Shown one piece after another: positions 46,355-56,434 of a DNA stretch of 64,000 nt. Below the pieces are notes generated by a model. The model was given only the letters and a program-made list of their open reading frames with translations. It was not told the DNA's origin and made no database searches. Position 1 is the first letter of the stretch; the number at the start of each line of letters is the position of its first letter. The position numbers were made by a program, and so were the translations under genes. The stretch is taken from NCBI GenBank assembly GCA_949775045.1, contig OX459101.1, positions 2,410,501 through 2,474,500 of the forward strand. The letters are read 5' to 3'. This DNA comes from Metridium senile (taxonomy: Eukaryota > Cnidaria > Anthozoa > Actiniaria > Metridiidae).

Positions 46355-46545
46355 TTACTTGAAAAACACGAACGCCCATCAGTTAGTAACTAAATACATG
46401 CCGACTGAATGCAAAGATGGCTCTTTTTCTGGTTATCTCCACAGTTCGAAAATAATCTTTATATATTTTTTCCAGATATCGATGAGTGCTCATTCGGTTT
46501 TTGTGATGTCAATGCACAATGTATCAATACCATTGGATCAAATAC
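46355..46545. pseudogene. ML4 EGF exon broken by an inversion
   Basis: The exon's 3' end remains on the minus strand near 46355-46385. The start of the same exon with its upstream intron reads on the plus strand at about 46415-46540 (a CCAG acceptor then DIDECSFGFCDVNAQC). It matches ML3 33690-33810 in reverse. Confidence 0.8.
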
Positions 46546-48320
46546 TTATACTACCACGTACTGCACGGTGACAGGGTCGTAACGGTCCGAGTACAGCTCC
46601 TTGAGGCAAACACGAAACGTATGCATGGTAACATCCTGATATCAAAGCTGTATATGTTAATCAACTTTATAAAATTCATGAATAATTAGTGAAACTTTTA
46701 CAAAAGAAATCACTTCCGTGATGATTTTTGTGAATCTCATTCAGATTTCGTCCGGATTTGCATAAGTTTCAACTTCAATTTTCTCGCCAGATTTACCTTT
46801 ATGTTGACATTTTTTAATAAAATATGAAAGAACTAGCATTGGACTTTCATAGGTATATCCAATATTCTCGTTCGATCTTTATGCCATATATCGGGGATCT
46901 TCTTCCATTCGCCGTTGTACATCGCATTCAGATCGACTGCTCATTGCATAAAACGATGACTAGCATCAGCTCAAATGATACATATGTAAAATCCCATTAT
47001 CATTAACAAAAATTATAAACCTACCTCTATCCATGCTGAAATGCCGTTATATTTCGGGTTAATTTGACCAACACTGGTGTCATGTGTTGCTGTTATCAAC
47101 ACAGAAGGAATCCGTGTAGTTTCTTGTCATACTTATATACAGAGAAAAAACAATTTACTGTAACCACATGCTCAGATGAGCTTCCAACACTTATTAAACT
47201 ACACATTGTCATATATTTTTTTCTTCAAATATTTTTTTGCCATACAAAATTGCACAAGTTTTCATCATCATTACTTTCGACGCTTGTTACACTAATTTGA
47301 ACAATATTTATAAATTTCCAAATCTTACATTTCCAAATCTTAGAAATTACCTGTTGGACTTGAGAGGAGTTTGATCGTTTGCAAAGTGAATACTGCCATG
47401 TTCAGAGAAGAGAGGACGATGGAGGGTTTCAAATGCCATCCAGTCCTGTAAAAAGAAAATAGAGAACAACTCAACTACTGAACAGTTATATTGGAAAATG
47501 TATTTATTTTCTCACCACATCGATATCCTCGTGTATTCCATCAAAATTTTGTAGTTCTCTGATACAAACTTGAAATGATGCAAAACTGACGTCCTCAACC
47601 CACACGCTCGCAGCATCGTGCTTCAGACCATCTCTTTGATGCTCGAGAGTAGAACTGTAGGAGTCGTGGTAAACTTTCCCTGAAAGAAAGATATTATTAC
47701 CATATTTCAAAGGTTGATGATGATAGATCGCGCATGCGTATATTAAATACACTTACATTTGGAAATGATAAAGACGTACACTTGGTACCAGTCCACCACT
47801 GAGTAATTTTCTCCTTCCCAGTCACTGCTCCGTCAGGTGAACCTTGATATGCTATCCAATCAACTGATGCCACGTCACTAGTCTGTTGGTCATTTCTACC
47901 AGTCTTGGTCTTACACACAGTGAAGTTGTCTTTATTCACGTTCTCTGACCACGTGACCGTTGCCTGGACTCATGGACTGTAGATGGAACTGCTGCGTTGA
48001 TGTAGTTAACTGTTAACTGAACGTGGACGGGTTTGTCGGGGTAAAACATGTAGGGTTTTAGAGAGATTACTTCGCAGTGAGACTCAGCAATGGAGGACAA
48101 GTGGTTAAGGTGATGTCTTCCCTTGTCCAGTGCAAAACCATATATTAGGATACAATATTGTTAAAATGTAAGGCTGATATAGCATGGTTCATTATGACAA
48201 GAAAGTGACAGAATGAAATGGATGTGTGTAAATCAGTGTCTTTCTCACGACTCTATCCACCCATGCGATCACCATTCAATTATCTGTCATATACTATTGA
48301 ATTTGTTAAACAAAACAAAC

Positions 48321-48880
48321 CTCCTGGATGGTAATAGGAGTAATTTCCTTGTGTTTGGCAGATTTCTCGTTTCAAAGTGCACATGTTGTCAAATGTATGA
48401 CCGTTAGAAGCACATACAAGATCTTCATATACCATCCTCGGGAGCCCAGGGGTATTCTTCTGTCGCTCGTTTCTCGCTTTCACAACATATACCCCTGGGA
48501 ACGTAGTCTGTTGGAGCTTGTTCCGGAAGTCAAAATTCAGCTCTTTCCTGATTGGTCGACCTTATTAGGTCGACCAATGAAAATCAAGATAACCATTCAA
48601 AGAAAGTCGTTAAATAAGTTTGAATTTTGACTTCAGGAACAAGCTCCAACAGACTACGTTCCCAGGGGTATATGTTGTGGAAGCGAGAAACGAGCGACAG
48701 AAGAATACCCCTGGGTTCCCGAGGATGTTCATATACTGGACATTGGGTGATGCATACACACCATGTATTGTGTTTGGCAGATTTCTCGTTTCAAAGTGCA
48801 CATGTTGTCAAATGTATGACCGTTAGAAGCACATACAAGATCTTCATATACTGGACATTGGGTGATGCATACACACCATG
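48321..48880 (-). pseudogene. ML4 Kazal exon, duplicated and interrupted
   Basis: A 113-bp piece of the exon is present twice (48349-48432 continued at 48737-48765, and 48768-48880). The first copy is split by the element at 48433-48727. The 3' end of the exon lacks 8 bp relative to the others (TTGGCATC). Confidence 0.85.
48433..48727. mobile_element. 295-bp long-TIR element with 9-bp target duplication
   Basis: Inverted arms of at least 105 bp begin CATCCTCGGGAGCCCAGGGG and flank a short AT-rich centre containing a GGTCGACC-type palindrome. The 9-bp duplication TTCATATAC (48424-48432 and 48728-48736) and long arms fit a Mutator-like MITE. It disrupts the ML4 Kazal exon. Confidence 0.9.
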
Positions 48881-49759
48881 CTGTGGCTAAAATTAAACCA
48901 GTATCAAGCTGAAAAAGTCTTATACGTAACGTGAATTCAAACTCTATGTAAAATAGCAATGCAAGTAAAATGTGCAAAGAATCATAGATGAATTTTGATT
49001 CCAATGTAACCTTAAAGTACACAGTTTGAATACAATTTTAGTAATTTTCTCATATGATTTAAAAATTTAACTTAAGAACTACGTGATTTTGATTCTGTGA
49101 AGTGCACAATTTGTATGTTGTGCTTTCGCTGGGTGAATTGGGTGTTGGCTGCTCTGATAACAACTCTCGTAATTGGTTTTAAAAACATTGAAAGTACTTG
49201 TAAACAACGTCAAAACTATCGTTTCAAGTTGAATCTCAATAAAAACAAAAGTACACCTCGTATATAAATGTTTGCAGCTTACACGAGATAAAAATGTTGC
49301 ATTTTAAAGGTTTTACACAAAATTTAAAAAATAAATATATGCGTTTCTTATAATGAAGTTCTAAAGAATTGTCTTTCTCAATTGTTTTTGATTGCAATAT
49401 GTAACCTTAAAGTACACAGTTTTCTTACAAATTAGTAGTTTTTGCATATGAAAATGTATTAAGAACGACAAGGTAATTTTGATTCTATGAAAACGGAGCA
49501 GTTTGTGGGTTGTGCTATCTCTGGGCGAAATGGGTGTTGGCTGTTTTAATAAAAACTCTCACTACTTTAACTCCTATAATTGGTTTTGAAATCAAAACTT
49601 ATAAATACCACGAAGTTGAAACTCAATGAAAAGAAAAAACCTAAATGACTCAAATCACACGAGATTAAAATGTTGCCTATTCATATTTTTGCACAAAATT
49701 TCAATTAAAAGTATACTTGTTTCTTATAATAAAATTCTAAAGGAACAATCCTTTCTCAC

Positions 49760-49817
49760 CTTCGACTGCAGCGACGACAACAGCGAGACCCAAGAAAACG
49801 ACGAAAAACGACTTCAT
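49760..49817 (-). pseudogene. ML4 exon 1: signal peptide exon
   Basis: Encodes MKSFFVVFLGLAVVVAAVEG with an intact donor. The next sequence homologous to an exon is Kazal, so the five unit A exons were deleted together with parts of the flanking introns. Confidence 0.8.
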
Positions 49818-50629
49818 GTTGGCTTGTTCTCTTCGTCTAAGCGTCTAGCAGCAACTAGCCTAGTACTACACAACAACAGCCTTTTCATAGTGACTGGCTG
49901 GGCTTTAAACTATTTTTGATCAAATTATGAATTCTCTCAACCAATTGTTAGAGATTTATTAAGAATTCTGTAATGAGTATTGTATGATCTAATGTTATTT
50001 TCTCAATATGTTTTTTGAAGAAATGTTAGGAGAGTATAAACGTAGATCATTTGCAGGGATGTAATGCAATTTGAACCTTTTGGAGCTAATCTAGCCTGTG
50101 TCAAGACTATCTGAAAAGCCAGAATGTAACGCATTTGTGTTTTAACTGCGTTTTCGCTTCATGGTGCAAAATGTTGAAAGTTTAGACGTTTGTCACAATC
50201 TGGTGCATACTTCTAATAAGGATGAATTAAAAGTTTCTGTTATTTTAGCCTGTAAACTGCAGGGCACAAAACATCCAGAGTTAACTTCCGCCCTCAGGAA
50301 TGCAAGGAGAAAATTAAGGTCAAATCAATAAATAAGAAAGACAGTGGTTAGTGAGGTAATGGTCCAAAATCTATTATTTGCCTTCTTTGAAATCAGTTTT
50401 GTAACTCTTGACACATGTTGATATACTAGTTAGTTAACATTGCTGAAACGAGGTCATTGCGTAGAGAGTTATCTTAAGGTTGAGTATTATCTTGAACAAT
50501 GCACACTTAATTGTCGTGAAGTTCATTGAAGCTGAACTCTTTATTTTGTTAATCGTTTCTCACTAAATTCTTAATGTTCTATTTTGATTACTTCTTGTAA
50601 CCTGTAAAAATATTTTTTTTTTTATTATC

Positions 50630-50965
50630 ATTTTTATTAGTCATCATCATCACCCTAAGCATTTTTATCATTAAAATATGATCATTGTCATCATCATTAC
50701 CATTCATCATCATACCATCATCACCCACTATTATCATTATCGTCATCATTACCATTAATCATCATCATACCATCATCACCCACTATTATCATTGTCATCA
50801 TCATTACCATTCATCATCATACCATCATCACCCACTATTATCATTATCATTATCATCATCATTACCATTAATCATCATACCATCATTACCCACTATTATC
50901 ATCATCATCATTTTAACCATTCAGCATCATACCATCATTACCCACTATTATCAATATCACTATTA
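50630..50965. repeat. ATC-rich minisatellite upstream of ML4
   Basis: Same repeat type and position as at 28440-28870 and 41575-42260. It is cut at its right end by a retrotransposon fragment. Confidence 0.85.
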
Positions 50966-51601
50966 TCAATATCATCTTTTAGGAGTCACTTTTGAGGATA
51001 GCCCAACTAGTTGGGATGAACACATTTTTATTATATGTTAAATAAAGCCAGCAGTCGCCTATACATCTTGCGCGTTTGCAAATATTAGGTTTTCAGTAGA
51101 CTACTTAGATCTTCTTTTTAAGTCGTTAATTCTTTCAATTTTTACATATGCTATAGAAGTCTGGGGTGGTGCCCCTTGTAATAAATATCTTAGTCGTATT
51201 GATAGATTTTTTAGTAGAGCTTTTAAATCAGGTTATACCAAAGATTGTTACTCTATATTAAGTATTTTACGGGAAAGGGATCTCAAACTTTGGGAGAAAA
51301 TAAAGTCGCCAGAAAGTCCACTCTATTGTTTACTGCCACCCACAAGGAATCGTATTTTAAGAAATAGGGGCCATTCTTTCATTATACCTAGAATTAGAAC
51401 TGAACGTTTTAAAAGCGTTTTTATTAATAGAAGCTTACTTAATTTTAGATAATTTATTGTAGATAATTTTTAAATAATGTATCATATATAAATTTATTGA
51501 ATTACTATTTTTCTTATTATACATATTATATTTTTCTTACAAACTAACTGTAAACACGTCTGTTGTCCAGTATGTACATTTTAAATGAAATGAATAAAGA
51601 C

Positions 51602-51690
<89 letters not shown>
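50965..51690 (+). mobile_element. Non-LTR retrotransposon 3' end with ATT tail
   Basis: A broken plus-strand frame reads LLGVTFEDSPTSWDEHI, SSRLYILRVCK, YAIEVWGGAPCNKYLSRID and a stop near 51450. An AT-rich 3' UTR follows with AATAAAGACTATT and a long ATT microsatellite (51602-51690). This is typical of the end of a truncated LINE. Confidence 0.82.
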
Positions 51691-51691
<1 letters not shown>

Positions 51692-51857
51692 CATCATCAT
51701 CATCATTACCATTCATCATCTTCAGACCATCATCACCCACTATTATCAATATCATCATCATAACCATTCAGCATCATACCATCATCATCCACTATTATCA
51801 ATATCAACATCATTACTATTCATCATCATCATCATACCATCATTACCCACTATTACC

Positions 51858-53315
51858 ATGCACCTACATCATCCACTATTATTATGCACCTATACATCAC
51901 CCACTATTATCATGCACCTACATCACCCACTATTATCATACACCTACATCACCCACTATTATCATGCACCTACATCACCCACTATTATCATGCACCTACA
52001 TCACCCACTATTATCATGCACCTACATCACCCACTATTATCATGCACCTACATCACCCACTATTATCATGGACCTACATCACCCACTATTATCATGCACC
52101 TACATCACCCACTATTATCATGCACCTACATCACCAACTATTATCATACACCTACATCACCCACTATTATCATGCACCTACATCACCCACTATTATCATG
52201 CACCTACATCACCCACTATTATCATGCGCCTACATCATCCACTATTATCATGCACCTACATCACCCACTATTATCATGCACCTATATCACCCACTATTAT
52301 CATGCACCTACATCACCCACTATTATCATGCACCTACATCACCCACTATTATCATACACCTACATCACCCACTATTATCATACAACTACATCACCCACTA
52401 TTATCATACAACTACATCACCCACTATTATCATGCACCTACATCACCCACTATTATCATATATCTACATCATCCACTATTATCATGCACCTACATCACCC
52501 ACTATTATCATGCACCTACATCACCCACTATTATCATACACCTACATCACCCACTATTATCATGCACCTACATCACCCACTATTATCATGCACCTACATC
52601 ACCCACTATTATCATACACCTACATCACCCACTATTATCATGCACCTACATCACCCACTATTATCATACACCTACATCACCCACTATTATCATGCACCTA
52701 CATCACCCACTATTATCATGCACCTACATCACCCACTATTATCATACACCTACATCACCCACTATTATCATGTACCTATATCACCCACTATTATCATACA
52801 CCTATATCACCCACTATTATCATGCACCTACATCACCCACTATTATCATACAACTACATCACCCACTATTATCATGCACCTACATCACCCACTATTATCA
52901 TGCACCTACATCAGCCACTATTATCATGCACCTACATCAGCCACTATTATCATACACCTACATCACCCACTATTATCATACAACTACATCACCCACTATT
53001 ATCATGCACCTACATCACCCACTATTATCATGCACCTACATCACCCACTAATATCATGCACCTACATCACCCACTATTATCATGCACCTACATCACCCAC
53101 TATTATCATGCACCTACATCACCCACTATTATCATATATCTACATCACCCACTATTATCATGCACCTACATCACCCACTATTATCATATATCTACATCAC
53201 CCACTATTATCATGCACCTACATCACCCACTATTATCATGCACCTACATCACCCACTATTATCATGCACCTACATCACCCACTATTATCATGCACCTACA
53301 TCACCCACTATTATC
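51858..53315. repeat. 26-bp satellite array, block 1
   Basis: About 56 units of 26 bp containing CATCACCCACTATTATCAT, with rare single-base variants (GCACC or ACACC or ACAACT). The unit length is not a multiple of three and has no stop in any plus frame, so all three frames stay open for about 1.4 kb. Confidence 0.95.
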
Positions 53316-53736
53316 TTCTTCTTCTTCTTCTTTTTTCCTTTTTTCTGGGGGTTAACCCTTAAGGGTGTGCCTATGTGGTCTAATAGACACAGAAAGTTTG
53401 TCTTATCCATCATCATTCGCCTGATCTGTTGACCGTCCATCCCTAGTTGTTTTTCTAATTTGGTCCATTTCATGGAACGTTCATCAAATAGAATCTGTTT
53501 CCTCATATCATCATTGTCCAATCTACATATGTGGGCGAGGTACTTTAGTTGTTGTTGAAGACAGAATATTCTAATTGGCTTTGTATCAGTGATGCGACGT
53601 AAGTCCACGTTAGATAGTTTAAAACGCCATCCCAGGTCCTCATTCAGTTCGTCCTCATTCCACTCATCCTTCATTCTCCTATATCCACCCTTCACCATCC
53701 TTCTCAGAAACCCATGCCATACAACCTCAATCTTTG
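53316..53736 (-). mobile_element. Non-LTR retrotransposon 3' end inside the satellite
   Basis: The minus strand encodes VVWHGFLRRMVKGGYRRMK, LKYLAHICRLDNDDM and LEKQLGMDGQQIRRMM, related to the fragment at 18257-19425. An AAGAAG-type tail lies at the left end. TTATC flanks both sides (53311-53315 and 53737-53741), a possible short target duplication. Confidence 0.85.
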
Positions 53737-54750
53737 TTATCATGCACCTACATCACCCACTATTATCATGCACCTACATCACCCACTATTATCATGCACC
53801 TACATCACCCACTATTATCATACACCTACATCACCCACTATTATCATGCACCTACATCACCCACTATTATCATGCACCTACATCACCCACTATTATCATG
53901 CACCTACATCACCCACTATTATCATGCACCTACATCACCCACTATTATCATACACCTACATCACCCACTATTATCATACAACTACATCACCCACTATTAT
54001 CATGCACCTACATCACCCACTATTATCATGCACCTACATCACCCACTATTATCATGCACCTACATCACCCACTATTATCATGCACCTACATCACCCACTA
54101 TTATCATACACCTACATCACCCACTATTATCATACAACTACATCACCCACTATTATCATGCACCTACATCACCCACTATTATCATGCACCTACATCACCC
54201 ACTATTATCATACAACTACATCACCCACTATTATCATGCACCTATATCACCCACTATTATCATGCACCTACATCACCCACTATTATCATGCACCTACATC
54301 ACCCACTATTATCATGCACCTACATCACCCACTATTATCATACACCTACATCACCCACTAATATCATGCACCTACATCACCCACTATTATCATGCACCTA
54401 CATCACCCACTATTATCATGCACCTACATCACCCACTATTATCATGCACCTACATCACCCACTATTATCATACACCTACATCACCCACTATTATCATGCA
54501 CCTACATCACCCACTAATATCATGCACCTACATCACCCACTATTATCATACACCTACATCACCCACTATTATCATGCACCTACATCACCCACTATTATCA
54601 TGCACCTACATCACCCACTATTATCATGCACCTACATCACCCACTATTATCATACAACTACATCACCCACTATTATCATGCACCTATATCACCCACTATT
54701 ATCATGCACCTACATCACCCACTATTATCATGCACCTACATCACCATTTA
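53737..54750. repeat. 26-bp satellite array, block 2
   Basis: About 39 units of the same 26-bp repeat continue after the retrotransposon insertion. They end at CATCACCATTTAAGAAAC, the sequence that also follows the repeat tracts of ML2 and ML3. Confidence 0.95.
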
Positions 54751-54880
54751 AGAAACACTACACATGTTTCCTTTCCTTTTTATTTTCTTTAGTAATTACC
54801 TTTCTTGTTCTTTTCTTGCTTGTTTTCCTTTTTACTCTATATATTTTTCATTTTTTTTTTACTTTTGACATCCTTTTCAG

Positions 54881-55046
54881 AGTCTCAAGTCTAACCGCTG
54901 ACATGCCAGCCTCATTGATGCGCGTCAGTTTCGTGTAGACAGGAAACCATCGAGCCGTGTGACCATCGCCATTGCAAGGTTTTGGATCTACATCGCTAGC
55001 TATTTGCTTGTGGTATTTCCCGTAGAAAGTCGAATCAACTTTTCAG
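54881..55046 (+). other. Exon-like block upstream of ML4
   Basis: More diverged than the other three copies, but keeps the TTTTCAG start and the CAG|GTAAAT end. Confidence 0.28.
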
Positions 55047-55349
55047 GTAAATATTGCTATTTAAATTGTAAAAAAAATCTACAAAAGTGCTCAATTGAAC
55101 TCACACATGATTCATGCTTGTTATAGGAAAAAAAAACTTGTCAACATTTTAGTCAATAGAAAGTTTAAATGTGATTTGAAATTGGTCTTTCTTTTAAAAT
55201 AAAAGAGGGCCGAGAGCCATTAAAAGAAATATTATTAATTTTATGGATAATAAATAATAATAACATTTATCTTCGATAAAAAACCTATAGTTTCCAATAG
55301 TACAAAAACAAATACACAAATAGTCGTGCTGAGCAATTTCATGTCAAAT

Positions 55350-55355
55350 TTTATT
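55350..55355 (-). terminator. Candidate polyadenylation signal of ML5
   Basis: AATAAA on the minus strand, 423 bp past the ML5 stop codon. Transcript data are not available, so this is a motif match only. Confidence 0.3.
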
Positions 55356-55777
55356 GCTCATAATGCATACATGGTAGTAGATATACACTTTTGATTCGTT
55401 GGATTCTTTCCAATATAACTAAATATAACTAGATCGCTAGAATAGAGCGCTAACACTATATCCATGAAATAATATAAAGCCAAATTACTACTGCGTAATA
55501 GTCGCTTACAAAAACAAATAAAGTTGAAATGGGGAATTTGTGTCCTTAAGTATTTGATGTCTCTGGTTGAGTTACTAAATCCTATTTTAGTACATATTTG
55601 CACCAATTAAACAAAAAAAAATCAATATAGAAATAACACTAATTTTTAGTCTAAAATATAATTTTGGATAAAAATCATAACTGAAGTTCTTGAGACGAAT
55701 ATTGATTGTTCACTTGTTGCCTTTTGACGCTTTACAACTTTTGTGATTTTCACTCTAGTTTTCGTACTATTAGCGAG

Positions 55778-56434
55778 CTATCTGATCCACAAATTTATAC
55801 TATATGATGTAGTGCAGTCATCATTAGTATTGATTTGCACATCATTTCCATAATCGTATCCGAAATCACATTCACCTGTCCCATCATCCACAAATTTTGC
55901 TGAGTCTCCTTCAGTAATTGCAATGCCGTGATCAGCTCGTGCACAATTAGCACCTCCTCCACCAATCATCATCACTGCACCGTCACCAGTGCTCCAATTA
56001 CACCAGAATCCAATGCGGTCACTACTCTGTATGCTTCCGCTACAATGACTTTGCGAAAATCCACTGGTTGATAAGTAGCTACCCCCGTAGACCACGTTAC
56101 AACTTTTAAGACACTGATCGTTTGCCCATACTGTGTTATGCGTAAATGTGCCAAAACTTGTGATCATTGAACGATACGATTGGGTCGAGAAGCAGTGTGA
56201 TGTGGTTTCCAGCAAGGACGTATGATGGTGGTCATCTGAGCGGGTGAGTTTTATGTCGTTACCATTAAAAGACCAGAAACCGTATGAAATCATGTCTCCA
56301 TTAACTGCTGGATTGTATGTATCTCCTTGTTCTGACGTGAGGTAGTACCACCAATTACCATCATCTCTCATCCAATTCAAGGCATCATTATTCGAAAATC
56401 GAGCAATTAGGGCCCAACCCTGAGAACAATAGCC
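55778..56434 (-). CDS. ML5 exon 18: fibrinogen/intelectin-like C-terminal domain
   Basis: The final 218 residues begin [20 protein letters not shown]. They include [30 protein letters not shown], a Cys-rich middle, then [20 protein letters not shown] and a closing SINLWIR before the stop at 55778-55780. GW-x-LIARF and the GGGG-x-C loop fit the fibrinogen-related/intelectin-like group of secreted lectins. The precise family assignment is uncertain. Confidence 0.68.
   Translation of the reverse strand, partial: GYCSQGWALIARFSNNDALNWMRDDGNWWYYLTSEQGDTYNPAVNGDMISYGFWSFNGNDIKLTRSDDHHHTSLLETTSHCFSTQSYRSMITSFGTFTHNTVWANDQCLKSCNVVYGGSYLSTSGFSQSHCSGSIQSSDRIGFWCNWSTGDGAVMMIGGGGANCARADHGIAITEGDSAKFVDDGTGECDFGYDYGNDVQINTNDDCTTSYSINLWIR

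Larger units (their letters stand above)
44779..49817 (-). pseudogene. ML4: decayed multi-lectin pseudogene (CUB-tailed type)
   Basis: Remnants in gene order: signal peptide exon 49760-49817 (intact), follistatin/Kazal exon about 48321-48880 (interrupted), unit B exon 8 47757-48138 (+5 bp, acceptor AG changed to TG), exon 9 47516-47679 (-4 bp), exon 10 47351-47445 (-16 bp), exon 11 about 47025-47140, exon 12 about 46545-46635, scrambled EGF 46355-46545, CUB 44779-45123 (open). Unit A, the C-type lectin exon and D8C are gone. EGF and CUB order, together with the flanks, shows it is the sister of ML3. Multiple frameshifts make a functional product very unlikely. Confidence 0.88.
49818..55777. 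other. Region between ML5 3' end and ML4 start, dominated by satellite
   Basis: Shared upstream sequence (49818-50620) is followed by ATC-rich repeat, a plus-strand retrotransposon end, a 26-bp satellite split by a minus-strand retrotransposon end, the exon-like block 54881-55046 and ML5 3' flank. Long open frames across the satellite are artefacts of a stop-free repeat. Confidence 0.7.

Noticed and set aside
51537..51767. Asn-rich minus-strand and Tyr-rich plus-strand open frames
   Set aside because: They read through the ATT microsatellite tail of a retrotransposon fragment.
51858..53362. Very long plus-strand open frames (up to 492 codons)
   Set aside because: They are translations of a 26-bp stop-free satellite; all three frames are open and give the same 26-residue cycle.
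51858..54750. CRISPR-like regular repeats
   Set aside because: Units are directly adjacent 26-bp repeats without unique spacers, in a eukaryotic gene cluster.
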